Origin: Thermoplasmata archaeon
Lineage (GTDB): Archaea > Thermoplasmatota > Thermoplasmata > Lutacidiplasmatales > UBA184
NCBI GenBank assembly: GCA_021809545.1
Contig: JAKAYL010000002.1
Span: 1 to 64,000 of the forward strand
Direction: 5' to 3'
DNA length: 64,000 nucleotides
Shown here: positions 27,094 to 36,540 of the stretch, in pieces
How the letters are laid out: each line of letters opens with the position of its first letter
Position numbering within the stretch: position 1 is the first letter of the stretch
Notes under the pieces: model-generated
What the model was told of the DNA's origin: nothing
Seen by the model: only the letters and a program-made list of their open reading frames with translations
The model's database searches: none
Position numbers and translations under genes: made by a program

Positions 27094-30000
27094 TCATTCC
27101 GTGAAGGTCCCGCTCGCGGTCGTCCACACGTATACCGCAGAACCCGTAGGTATGTTAAAGTTGTAGGTAGGGTCGGAGAAGCCCACGATGTACGTTACCC
27201 AGGTCTGGGTTGCGGAATCCCACCAGCAGATGGCCTGCGCTCCAGGAATGGATGCCGCGAGAGTGGAGGCGTTCTCCGCGGACGTTGACGACCAGCCGAT
27301 CCCGGACCAACCGGGACCGAAGGCGACACCGGAGACCGTGGATGACGCATTCCCCCAGATCGTGATCGAAATGGCCGAGCTCACGTTGATCCAGATCCCG
27401 TTCCCGGGGCTGATAGCGACAGAGCCGTTGAGCGAGTTCCCCGGGCGGGAGTAATTGGTCTCTCCCGTCCCGACGAGGACCTGGAGGTAGGAGAAGGGGG
27501 CGCCCATGAGGACCGAGAGCTCGTACGCCGTGTACGCGTTGGCGATGAGGGGCAACGCCACGAGGTTCCATCCCTTGACGAGCGAGAGCTGGGCCGAGGC
27601 CGACCCCCAGACCGTGAGCGAATAGCTGGCGGTGCTCGTGTATCCCAGGGCGTCCGTCACCGTCAGCGCGATGGTGTACGTGCCCGGTTTGTAGTAGATC
27701 TGATTCGGTGGCGTGACCGCGGTGGAGGTGTTCCCGTTGCCGAAATTCCAGGCGAGCGTGAAGGCACCGTGCCCGTAAAGGCTCGTGTTCGCGAAGGTCT
27801 CATTGGCCGGCACAACGGGATGGGTCGAAGAGACGGTGAACGCGGCTTGGACGTGCTGGTAGACGGCGATCGTCAGCGAGGCCTTGCCCGACACGGTGTT
27901 CTTCGAACTGTTCACGAAAAGGGTCATGCTCGAAGAAGTGGGCGTGGTGTAGATGTGGCAGCCCGTGACCGAGGTAGCGCTCGTGGAAGCCGAGGTCTTG
28001 GTACCGTCCCCCCAGGTCCAGTTGAGGTAGAAGGGAGCGGTGACCTTGGTTGCGGTGAAGCTGGTGTTGAAGCACAGGGCATAGTTGGTCTCTCCGGTCG
28101 CCGTCCGGTTGGCCACGATCGGATTCACAGTGATCGAACCTGCAGAGGCGATCACGTCGACGTTGAAAGGAGTGGCGCAGCCGAAGGTCTTGCTCAGGTT
28201 CCCGGTGGTGGCCCAGGCAGAGAGGTTGTAGGGGCTCCAGGAGTTACCCTGGTTCCTGTCCGTCGCCCAGACGCAGTACTGCAGCGTGCCGGTCGTGGTC
28301 AGGCTGGCCGCGGGGATGCTCCCGGTCCAGGTGCCGGAGGTGGAGCTTCCTGAGGAGAGCGTGAGGGTCGTGTTCTGCCACGTTCCCCCGGGAGCGAGGT
28401 AAGAGACATTCACGTAGTTGACGGACTGGATGTCGTTCACGGTGGCCGTGATCGGGTAGCCAGCTCCCACGGTGGCCCCACCCTCGGGGTTCGTTGCGAC
28501 AAAGGGCTTCCCGAGGTCCTTAGAGAGGTTCAGGGCCATGGGGATCCCGTATCCCGTGGAGGTGTTGTAGTCCTGCGCCCCATTGAAGTAGGCGTTGCTC
28601 CCGTTGTTAACGAAGTAGACCGGGTCGAGCAGGTTGTTGGGTTGCTTGTAAAGGTACTGGAACATGAGGCCGTAGAACGCAGGATCGAGCTGGCCGAGCT
28701 TGTGGCCCAGGTAGACCATCATCGCCCCAGTGAGTCCTGCGGTGGCGGGCGAGGAGAAGCTGGTCCCCCCATAACCTGTCAGCCAAGCGCCGCTGTGCCA
28801 GGAGGCCATGTTGGCTCCCGGTCCGGACCAATCCGGAGCCGGGCGGGCCGACGTGGTGGACCAAGGGGCCCCTCCATCGGCGGTGGTCGTGGTGATGGCA
28901 TTGCCCATGCTGGAGTTGACCGCGTAGCCGATCTGGTACCAGGCTTTCGGGAAGGCGGTGCTGACCCCTCCCTGGCTCCCGGCGAAGGTGGTGGAGCTCT
29001 GACACCAGTTCCACACGTCATTGCCATAGTTGTCGGAGTACGTGGTGGAGGCAGCCACCATGTTCGCGGATCCGCCCACGCTCATGACGTAGGGAGAAGA
29101 TCCCGGGAAATCCAACCCGGGCGTCCCAGGATTCGTGCAAGTGCCATGGGAGGCGATGCTCCCGTCCCCATCGGCGCTGGAGGCAAAGAGCGAGATGCCC
29201 ATGGAGGTCGCCTGTTGGTAATCCTGCTCATAGGTGGCCTCGAAGGAGCCAGCGGTCATGTTGACATCGTTACCTCCCCAGGACTGCGTGATGACATCGA
29301 GGTTCGGAACGTTGGTCAACAGCCAGCTGAGCAGAGCTTCCAAGGCGGCGTTGGAGCTGGAGCTCACCCACGTCGGATCGAGATAGGCACCGGGGGCGTC
29401 CGTCCCCGAGTACTGCATGTCGAGGGTGAGCTCGATGTCCCCACAGGTGCCCGTGCCGGGCGCCGAGGTGGTGTAGCCAGGTACCGAGTAGTGAGGCTGG
29501 ATGGTGGGCTTGGGGAGACCGCTCCAGTACCCATCGCTCAAGTTGAAGAACTCGTTCATGTCCGTCAGGGAGTAGCCGCAGTCGGACTTGGAAGAAGCCC
29601 AGAGGGTCTGGGCGATCTTCACTCCCTGCGCGTAACTCGCCACCACACCGTGGGAGGCGTTCCCCGTGGAGTTGTACATCTGGTCGAGTTGGAAGATCTG
29701 GTGCATGTAGGTGGGGTAATCCAAGACCCCGGATCCCGGGCTCGCCATGGGTCCCATCTTCGAGTTCTGAACGAAGTTGGTGTGCACCGAACTGGGCAGG
29801 TTGTTGAGCCCCTCGACCCCGAGGATCCAGGGGGCAAGCTGGGCCGGGAGGGTAGGAGTGCCCGAGGGAGCCCAGTACGAACCGTGCACCGCGTCGCGGT
29901 AGGTGGCGAAGCTGACACCGAAGGCCTTCGATAGCTCGGATGTCGTGCCCGTGGCCTCGATCGTCAGATGGTCCGAGGAGACGTACCGAACCTGAAGGCC

Positions 30001-30459
30001 GGAGCTCGAGAGCCAAGAAGCGACCGCGCTCGTCTCCGAGGCCGGAGGTGAAAACGCTTCGGTGAACTGTTGCAGCGTCAGGAAATGCGCGTAGAGAGGG
30101 GAGGAAGGATCGGATACCTGCTGGTCGAAAAGGGCCAGCATCGCGGGATTGTTCACCGACATCGTCACCACGATCTGGGCCGAGGTGGAGGGACCGACGG
30201 GACCCACCTCGTGCCCTCCGAGGCCCGATCCGGTGAGGGCCGAGACGAGGGCGACCCTCCCCACAGGGGTGGTGAGGGTCTGGGGAGAGGCCCCCGAAGT
30301 TACGGTGACCTGGGAAGAGAAGGAAGTGGCGCCCAAGGGGAGCGCGTTCGCGGGCACAGAGTACGACAACACACTGAGCAAAGTGATCCCCAATGCCCAC
30401 CAGGCCAGGTACTGTCCATTCCTTCGGCCAAGACCTCCTTTCCAACGGTATCCTACCAT
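27094..30459 (-). CDS. Secreted S53 (sedolisin/kumamolisin-like) protease with propeptide, PKD domains and double-GWN C-terminal module
   Basis: 1121 aa; propeptide DPSSPLYAHFLTLQQFTEAFSPPASE..LSKAFGVSFATYRD; ELTLDMQYSGTDAPGAYL; GGTSFSSPATAGLTGAMM; PKD LAWNFGNGNTS. Confidence 0.87.
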   Translation of the reverse strand: MVGYRWKGGLGRRNGQYLAWWALGITLLSVLSYSVPANALPLGATSFSSQVTVTSGASPQTLTTPVGRVALVSALTGSGLGGHEVGPVGPSTSAQIVVTMSVNNPAMLALFDQQVSDPSSPLYAHFLTLQQFTEAFSPPASETSAVASWLSSSGLQVRYVSSDHLTIEATGTTSELSKAFGVSFATYRDAVHGSYWAPSGTPTLPAQLAPWILGVEGLNNLPSSVHTNFVQNSKMGPMASPGSGVLDYPTYMHQIFQLDQMYNSTGNASHGVVASYAQGVKIAQTLWASSKSDCGYSLTDMNEFFNLSDGYWSGLPKPTIQPHYSVPGYTTSAPGTGTCGDIELTLDMQYSGTDAPGAYLDPTWVSSSSNAALEALLSWLLTNVPNLDVITQSWGGNDVNMTAGSFEATYEQDYQQATSMGISLFASSADGDGSIASHGTCTNPGTPGLDFPGSSPYVMSVGGSANMVAASTTYSDNYGNDVWNWCQSSTTFAGSQGGVSTAFPKAWYQIGYAVNSSMGNAITTTTADGGAPWSTTSARPAPDWSGPGANMASWHSGAWLTGYGGTSFSSPATAGLTGAMMVYLGHKLGQLDPAFYGLMFQYLYKQPNNLLDPVYFVNNGSNAYFNGAQDYNTSTGYGIPMALNLSKDLGKPFVATNPEGGATVGAGYPITATVNDIQSVNYVNVSYLAPGGTWQNTTLTLSSGSSTSGTWTGSIPAASLTTTGTLQYCVWATDRNQGNSWSPYNLSAWATTGNLSKTFGCATPFNVDVIASAGSITVNPIVANRTATGETNYALCFNTSFTATKVTAPFYLNWTWGDGTKTSASTSATSVTGCHIYTTPTSSSMTLFVNSSKNTVSGKASLTIAVYQHVQAAFTVSSTHPVVPANETFANTSLYGHGAFTLAWNFGNGNTSTAVTPPNQIYYKPGTYTIALTVTDALGYTSTASYSLTVWGSASAQLSLVKGWNLVALPLIANAYTAYELSVLMGAPFSYLQVLVGTGETNYSRPGNSLNGSVAISPGNGIWINVSSAISITIWGNASSTVSGVAFGPGWSGIGWSSTSAENASTLAASIPGAQAICWWDSATQTWVTYIVGFSDPTYNFNIPTGSAVYVWTTASGTFTE

Positions 30460-30545
30460 GTTTCAGTTTCCAGAGATAGGTGATCCCCAAGATTCAGGTA
30501 TAGAAGCCACATTCCCCCAAATAAGCATTGTGGTGTGATAGCACC

Positions 30546-33506
30546 TCACTCTATCATGGAGGTACTCGAAGGTACCCACACCAGCACGCCCGTGCCATCG
30601 GACACCGCGAAATCATACGAGGGGTCGGAGAAGCCGACGATGAACGTCACATAGGACTGGGTCGTGGAGTTCCACATCGAGATCGCCGAGGCGTTCGGAA
30701 CGAGTGCCGCGAGCGCCGAGGCGTTGGTCGCTCCGCTCAACGACCAGCCCACATTGTTCCAGCCGCTCTGGAGGGAAAGCGCAGGGAAGAGGGGCCCCGT
30801 CGTGAGGTTCCCGGAGAGCGTCACGGTGAGCGCGAGGGACACGTCTACCCACACCCCGCGTCCCGGCGCCACCGCGTACGTCGCTGCGTAGGCACCGCCT
30901 CCCGGATAGGAGACGTTCCCGGCTCCTGTCACGTTCTGAACGGTGACGGACGTCGTGGCGGCCGAGGAGCCGTAGATCGCGGTCAGCACGTGGAAATACG
31001 CCCAGAGGGAGTAGCTCTCGTTCGTGGTGGGGGAGGCGACCAGGTTCCATCCCACGTTCAGGTGGAGCGTCGTGTTGACCCCGGAAACGAGGAAGGTCTC
31101 CGTGACGAGGAGATGATCGGAGACGTTGTCCTTGACCAGGAGGTGAACGGTGTACCGACCCGAATTCCAGTAGGTGGTCACCGGTGAGTTGGGTCCTGTC
31201 AGACCGTTCGCCACGTTACCGTTGCCGAAGGTCCAGTTGTAGGAGACGTAGGTACCGCTGCCACCGGACACGAGGGCGTGGAAGGTGGCATTGACCGGCG
31301 GGTTCAGATTCCCGGTAAGCGTACTGTTGGTGAAACTTGCCCCGAGGTCGGGATAGATGAACAGCTTCAGCGAGACTGAGACCGATTCTCCCTGGGTATC
31401 GTTGACCGTCAGGTTGACCGACGTGTTGGTGACCACTGAGTAGGTCTGGAACTCCTGGTTGAGCGCCGAGGTCGAGAGACCCGCGACACTGAGCGTGTTG
31501 CCGTTACCGAACTGCCAGGCGAAGGTGAGGCCCGGCACACCGCCCGTCACCGAGGCGTTGAAAGCGACGGAAAGGCTGACCTCCCCGGCGGTGCGGTTGG
31601 CGACCAAGGTGGGGGTTGCGAGCGCGTTGTAGACGGTCAAGGGGGCGGAGCTGGTCCCCACCACCCCGACCGAGTCCGTGACGTTCACCCGGAGGGTGTA
31701 GGTCCCGGCCACACCATAGATATGGGTCGTGGAGACATTGCACCCACTCGTGGTGCACGAGGCGAGGAAGAACGACCCGCCTCCAAAGGAGATGTTGAAA
31801 CTGAATCCGGGAGTCCCGGTGCCTGCGGTCATCTGTGCCTCGACGGTCAGTACCTCGCCGACGTACGCTGACGAGGTTGCGGGCCCCAAGTATCTGTAGA
31901 TCGTCAGGTTCACCACGGGGGTCGAGTTGACGACGAGGAGTCCCATCGAAGAGAGGTTGCTCGTGCCGACGCTGTCACCGGCCCGGGCCGTGGGATGGTA
32001 CGTTCCGGCGACAGGGTAGGACACACCCGACAGTGTGTAGCTCAGGACGGAAGGCAGCGAGTTCGTGAAATTGCTGTACGTGCCTGCGCCGGTGGTGATG
32101 TTGAAGTAGAGGTAGGGCAGAGTTCCACCGGAAGCGGTGTCGGTCAGTGCGACCGGCGAATTGATGTCGGTGTAGGTCACGTTCGAGGAAATGGCGGCGT
32201 GGAGCGGAGCATTCACGGTGATCCCAAGGACCGCGGCCACGGAGACGGCCTGGGCCGAGTTCGTGACGCTGTTGGTGGCGGTGTCGTTCAGGAGCAGGGT
32301 GACGATGTACGATCCCGAGGAGGCGTACGCGTGCGTAACGGTGCAGATCGCGGTCGCCAAACACGTGGCGGTCTGCTTGGCCCCGTCCCCGTAGGCGAAG
32401 AAGAAGGTGTAGGCCGCACCACCCGAGCCGCCCTGGGCGTCCGCGGTGATCGTGACCGTCTGGCCCGCATCGGCGGGATTGGGGGTGGCGTGGAGGTCGA
32501 TGAGATACACCCATACCGGCACATGGGAAGGTCCGGCCGTCTTTGCGGCGGAGTCCGTGACCGTGAGGTTCGCCTCGTAGCTCGCGTTGCTCGGGGCAGT
32601 GTAGGCGTGGGTGGTGGAGTTCGTGGCAAGGGAGGACGAGAGGGACACGCTAGCGCCGGCCTGTCCGAACTGGTAGTTGTAGGTGTAGGGTGCGGTTCCC
32701 CCGCTGACGGAGGCGGTGAACGACACCGATTGGCTCTCGTTGACGGCCTGGGGAGTGTCTGTGAACGAAGAGATCGAGGGGGGAGCGTTGGAGGTGATGG
32801 AGAGGCACGGGGTCTGCCAGGAGTCCCCGGCCGAGTCATTGACGACGAGCTGCGCGCAGTAGGGACCTCCCTGGGAGTAGTTGTGATCGATGTACGGATG
32901 GGCTTGGTTCCATAGGCTGGGAGTGCCGTCTCCGAACTTCCAACCAAATACGTAGGAGCCGTTACCACCGAGGGTGGGGGCGGCGGTCCGGTTGTTGAAG
33001 AGGTGGACCCAGAGGGGGGCTTCCCCCGAGGTGACGTTAGCGGAGAGGTGGGGCGTCAGTTGCGGATAGACGAGGGAGAGGTTGAGCCAACTGCCCGGTT
33101 TTGACGTGACGACCGTCGTGGAGTTGGTCCCGGTGGCATTGCCGTACTTGTGCGAGGCCCCGACCAGCGCATCGCCGTTCTTGTATCCGGGGGCGAGCGA
33201 GCTCACCTGATACTTGCCAGCGGAATCCGTCACTGCGGTCTGGGAGGCCGAAGGGTTGGTAGTGTCGTTGATCCATACCGTGACCCCGGCCGCGGCGACC
33301 GTGGAGGTATTGGTGTGGATCTTCACGTATCCATAGACATAGTATGCCGGAGCGGGGGGCGGAGCTGCAATGCCCTCCGGCGAGACCTGGGAGGAGGCCG
33401 TGCTGGCCAGGAGCGCGGCGGAACCCGAGGAAAGGATGAGACCCCCCAGCACCACCGTAAGAATCAAAATATTCAGTTGTTCCCCAACACCCCAAGACCC
33501 CAGCAC
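30546..33506 (-). CDS. Secreted surface protein with CarboxypepD_reg-like N-module, multiple PKD-like domains and double-GWN C-terminal module
   Basis: YYVYGYVKIHTNTSTVAAAGVTVWINDTTNPSASQTAVTDSAGKYQVSSL; FGWKFGDGTPS; NWTFGNGNVANG; start uncertain (GTG at 33506 proposed; ORF extends to 33593). Confidence 0.8.
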   Translation of the reverse strand: MLGSWGVGEQLNILILTVVLGGLILSSGSAALLASTASSQVSPEGIAAPPPAPAYYVYGYVKIHTNTSTVAAAGVTVWINDTTNPSASQTAVTDSAGKYQVSSLAPGYKNGDALVGASHKYGNATGTNSTTVVTSKPGSWLNLSLVYPQLTPHLSANVTSGEAPLWVHLFNNRTAAPTLGGNGSYVFGWKFGDGTPSLWNQAHPYIDHNYSQGGPYCAQLVVNDSAGDSWQTPCLSITSNAPPSISSFTDTPQAVNESQSVSFTASVSGGTAPYTYNYQFGQAGASVSLSSSLATNSTTHAYTAPSNASYEANLTVTDSAAKTAGPSHVPVWVYLIDLHATPNPADAGQTVTITADAQGGSGGAAYTFFFAYGDGAKQTATCLATAICTVTHAYASSGSYIVTLLLNDTATNSVTNSAQAVSVAAVLGITVNAPLHAAISSNVTYTDINSPVALTDTASGGTLPYLYFNITTGAGTYSNFTNSLPSVLSYTLSGVSYPVAGTYHPTARAGDSVGTSNLSSMGLLVVNSTPVVNLTIYRYLGPATSSAYVGEVLTVEAQMTAGTGTPGFSFNISFGGGSFFLASCTTSGCNVSTTHIYGVAGTYTLRVNVTDSVGVVGTSSAPLTVYNALATPTLVANRTAGEVSLSVAFNASVTGGVPGLTFAWQFGNGNTLSVAGLSTSALNQEFQTYSVVTNTSVNLTVNDTQGESVSVSLKLFIYPDLGASFTNSTLTGNLNPPVNATFHALVSGGSGTYVSYNWTFGNGNVANGLTGPNSPVTTYWNSGRYTVHLLVKDNVSDHLLVTETFLVSGVNTTLHLNVGWNLVASPTTNESYSLWAYFHVLTAIYGSSAATTSVTVQNVTGAGNVSYPGGGAYAATYAVAPGRGVWVDVSLALTVTLSGNLTTGPLFPALSLQSGWNNVGWSLSGATNASALAALVPNASAISMWNSTTQSYVTFIVGFSDPSYDFAVSDGTGVLVWVPSSTSMIE

Positions 33507-33554
33507 GCGGAATCCAGACTTCGTACTTCCACCCCTCTGGGCTGTTATGACATG

Positions 33555-33565
33555 GCAAGTATATA
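33555..33565 (-). promoter_or_regulatory. TATA box-like element (GGATTATATACT on minus strand)
   Basis: Located 50-60 bp upstream of the proposed start of the 1015-aa surface protein. Confidence 0.4.
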
Positions 33566-33644
33566 ATCCGTTCTCAGGAATCCGCCGGGCCAAGGACGAG
33601 GGTCGGTCCCGTTCCGGGGGAACTTCTCCCCGTGAGGGGCCGGT

Positions 33645-34319
33645 CTACTTCCAGAGGAGAAGTCCGCCACGGAAGGCGTTCGCGTTGTTTCCCCGACGGC
33701 AACCGGACGGCAGACGGGGGAGCAAGCGGACGTTGCCGCCGCCGATCACCACATAGTCGGGTTCAAGGGCAGCCCGCAGGTCCTTGACGATCTTCCGGAC
33801 CTCGGCCCTCCATCGGGAGGGCCCCAGATGTTTCAACCCGTGCTCCCCGAGATAGTCCTCGTAGGTCTTGTGGTGACGGTAGGGAAGGTGGCCGAGCTCC
33901 ATCGGCTCAAGGACGCCCGAGACGATCATCGCGGTCCCGAGACCGGTGCCGAGGCCGAGAAAGAGCATCCGCCCTCCCTCGTAGCTGCCGAGAGCCTGCA
34001 TCGCTGCGTCGTTCAGGAGCTTGACGGGGCACCCGAAGGCCTTCTCGAAGTCAAAACCGACCCACCCGTGACCGAGGTTCACGGGATCCTTGACCGGTCG
34101 ACCGTGGAGGACGGGGCCCGGGTAGCCGATAGAGACCCGGTCGAAAGGGTGCCCCGCCGTCTGCGCCTTGAGTTCCTGGACCATCGCCCGGGCGGTCATG
34201 TGACGGCCCGAGCGGAACTTGACCGGCTCCTCCAACCCGGGTACCATCGCCTTGATGTGGGAGCCCCCCACGTCGACGACGAGCACCCGCTTTCCCTTGG
34301 GCCGCGGGGATGACTTCAC
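33645..34319 (-). CDS. ROK-family / polyphosphate glucokinase-like sugar kinase
   Basis: KRVLVVDVGGSHIKAMVPG; DRVSIGYPGPVLHGRPVKDPVNLGHGWVGFDF; KLLNDAAMQALGSYEGGRMLFLGLGTGLGTAMI. Confidence 0.83.
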   Translation of the reverse strand: MKSSPRPKGKRVLVVDVGGSHIKAMVPGLEEPVKFRSGRHMTARAMVQELKAQTAGHPFDRVSIGYPGPVLHGRPVKDPVNLGHGWVGFDFEKAFGCPVKLLNDAAMQALGSYEGGRMLFLGLGTGLGTAMIVSGVLEPMELGHLPYRHHKTYEDYLGEHGLKHLGPSRWRAEVRKIVKDLRAALEPDYVVIGGGNVRLLPRLPSGCRRGNNANAFRGGLLLWK

Positions 34320-35086
34320 GAGTCGACCTCGGCCGAGAGGGAGGGGAGCAGTTCCTGCGATCGGGAGGCCGCCGGGGCATCCAGATACCAGGTGAGGTTT
34401 CCTGCCGAACGGATTTGGCTCACGGGAAGGTTGGGATCTCCCGAGGGAAGGGACCGAAGGACCTGGGCCACGCGTTCCGCTTTCTCGGAACCCGTTACCA
34501 GTACACCGACCTCACGGGACGAGGAAAGGCACGTCCGGGTCAGGCTAACCCGGGGGACGAACGGAGGTTGGCCGGGATGGGGGACCGCCACCGTGCGACG
34601 GCCGGGCTCCCCTTCGAGCGGCTGCCCCGGGAAGAGGGAAGCCGTGTGCCCATCCTTTCCCATCCCGAGGAGAACGTAATCGAAGTCCGGGGTCTCGCTC
34701 CCTAGGGATCGGGAGAGCTCCTCCTCGTACCGCAGGGCGGCCTCCTCGGCCGTGGGTGCCTCACCGGGGATTCGATGGAGGTGGTCCCCAGGGACCGGGA
34801 CCTTGTCCAGGAGATCCGCTCTCGCTTCCCGATAATTGCTCTCCGGGTCCTGGGGAGGCACACACCGCTCGTCTCCCCAGAAGACCTCGACCTCACCCCA
34901 CGGAAGCCCTCCGGGTCCTTGCCCGGCGAGTAGCCGGTAGAGAGGGCGGGGCGTGCCCCCTCCGCTGAGCACCAGCCGGAACCTGCCCCGGGTGCTCCGT
35001 GCGGCGCGGGCTCCCTCGGACAGGTCCGCCGCGAGCCGACGGCAGATCGCATCGGGATCCTTTGCGACCCGCACCCTCAGCGTCAT
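34316..35086 (-). CDS. pgl: 6-phosphogluconolactonase
   Basis: RLVLSGGGTPRPLYRLLAG; VEVFWGDERCVPPQDPESNYREARADLL; FDYVLLGMGKDGHTASLFPG. Confidence 0.92.
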   Translation of the reverse strand: MTLRVRVAKDPDAICRRLAADLSEGARAARSTRGRFRLVLSGGGTPRPLYRLLAGQGPGGLPWGEVEVFWGDERCVPPQDPESNYREARADLLDKVPVPGDHLHRIPGEAPTAEEAALRYEEELSRSLGSETPDFDYVLLGMGKDGHTASLFPGQPLEGEPGRRTVAVPHPGQPPFVPRVSLTRTCLSSSREVGVLVTGSEKAERVAQVLRSLPSGDPNLPVSQIRSAGNLTWYLDAPAASRSQELLPSLSAEVDS

Positions 35087-36540
35087 AGGTCATTCCACCG
35101 GTAGCCGAGTTCCCCCGTGAGTTGGGAAGATTCCGCCGGACCCGCGCTGCCCGGCGAATACTTGTGGACCGGGGGAGGGTGGGAGAGGATAGCGTCGTAG
35201 AGGCGCCAGGACTCCTCCACCTCGTCGGCCCGGACGAAGAGGGTCTGGTCCCCGGAGAGCACGTCGAGGAGCAGCGTCTCGTAGGCGTCCCGGATCTCTC
35301 CGAAAACGTCCGAGTAGCGGAACTTCATCCGGTGGGTCTGGGTCCGGGTCGCCTCTCCGGGCACCTTGATCTCGAAGGCAAGATCGAACCCCTCGTCGGG
35401 CTGAAGGATGATGGAGAGCCGGTCGGGGTTCACCTCGTACTCCTCCGATAGCTGGAAGAAGGAGATGGGGGGAGCCTTGAAGGTCACGGTGATCCGGGTG
35501 GACTTCCGGGGCAAGCGCTTTCCCGTCCGGAGGAAGAACGGGACGCCGTGCCAGCGCCAGCTTGCGACCCGGAGACGGATCGCGGCATAGGTCTCCGTCG
35601 TGGAATCGGCCCTCACCCCGGGCTCCTCACGGTAGCCAGCGACGTCCTTGCCGTCGACCTTCCCCGAAGTATACTGCCCGAACACCACGTCCGATGGGCC
35701 GGGTCGTTCCACGGAGCGCAGGACCTTGACCTTCTCGTTGCGGATCGCATCCGCTTCGAAGGCCCCAGGAACTTCCATCGCGATGAGGGTCAAGAGCTGC
35801 GTCAGGTGGTTCTGCACCATATCCCGCATCGCCCCCGCCGTATCGTAGTACTCTGCGCGGCCCTCCACCCCCAGGGACTCCGAGACCGTGATCTGGACGT
35901 GCTCCACCCACTGCCGGTTCCAAAGGGACTCGATGAACAGGTTCGCGAAACGGAAGACCAGCAGGTTCTGAACGGTCTCCTTGCCCAGGTAATGGTCGAT
36001 GCGGTAGACCTGTTCTTCCTTGAAGGATTGGTGGATGTCGCGATTGAGGGACTCCGCCGAGGCGAGGTCCCGCCCGAAGGGTTTCTCTACGACCAGGCGG
36101 GTCCACCCGGGTCCCCGGGAAAGGCCGGCACTGCCCAATCCCTCCATCGCCGGGTGCAGCGCCCCCAAGGGCAGGGCCAGGTAGAGCACGCGGTTGCCCG
36201 GGAGCCCGCGGGCGGCTTCGATCTGCCGGATCCGCTCCGCCAAACGTTGATAGTCCTCCGGGCCCCCCTCACCGAGGCATTGGTAATGGAGGACCTCGCG
36301 GCACCACGGCTCGAGGCCTTCGGTCGTCCCGGCCTTCTCTTCGACGAGATGTTGGAGACCGAGCGCACGAAACTGATCCTCCGATATCGGTTTCCGGGCC
36401 GCCCCCAGGATGACGCTCGGTGAGACGATCTCCCCCTTCTGGTAGAGCTTGTGCAGGGACGGAAGCAACTTCCGCATCATGAGGTCACCCGTGGCGCCGA
36501 GGACGACGAAGAGGTGCGGGGGCGTGGTCGGCGTGCTCAC
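35083..36540 (-). CDS. zwf: Glucose-6-phosphate 1-dehydrogenase (bacterial Zwf type)
   Basis: FVVLGATGDLMMRKLLPSLHKL; RLVVEKPFGRDLASAESLN; EEQVYRIDHYLGKETVQNLLVFRFANLFIESLWNRQWVEHVQITVSE; GTG start at 36540 overlapping gnd stop. Confidence 0.95.
   Translation of the reverse strand: MSTPTTPPHLFVVLGATGDLMMRKLLPSLHKLYQKGEIVSPSVILGAARKPISEDQFRALGLQHLVEEKAGTTEGLEPWCREVLHYQCLGEGGPEDYQRLAERIRQIEAARGLPGNRVLYLALPLGALHPAMEGLGSAGLSRGPGWTRLVVEKPFGRDLASAESLNRDIHQSFKEEQVYRIDHYLGKETVQNLLVFRFANLFIESLWNRQWVEHVQITVSESLGVEGRAEYYDTAGAMRDMVQNHLTQLLTLIAMEVPGAFEADAIRNEKVKVLRSVERPGPSDVVFGQYTSGKVDGKDVAGYREEPGVRADSTTETYAAIRLRVASWRWHGVPFFLRTGKRLPRKSTRITVTFKAPPISFFQLSEEYEVNPDRLSIILQPDEGFDLAFEIKVPGEATRTQTHRMKFRYSDVFGEIRDAYETLLLDVLSGDQTLFVRADEVEESWRLYDAILSHPPPVHKYSPGSAGPAESSQLTGELGYRWNDL

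Noticed and set aside
28642-29934. 430-aa plus-strand ORF
   Set aside because: Antisense to the S53 protease
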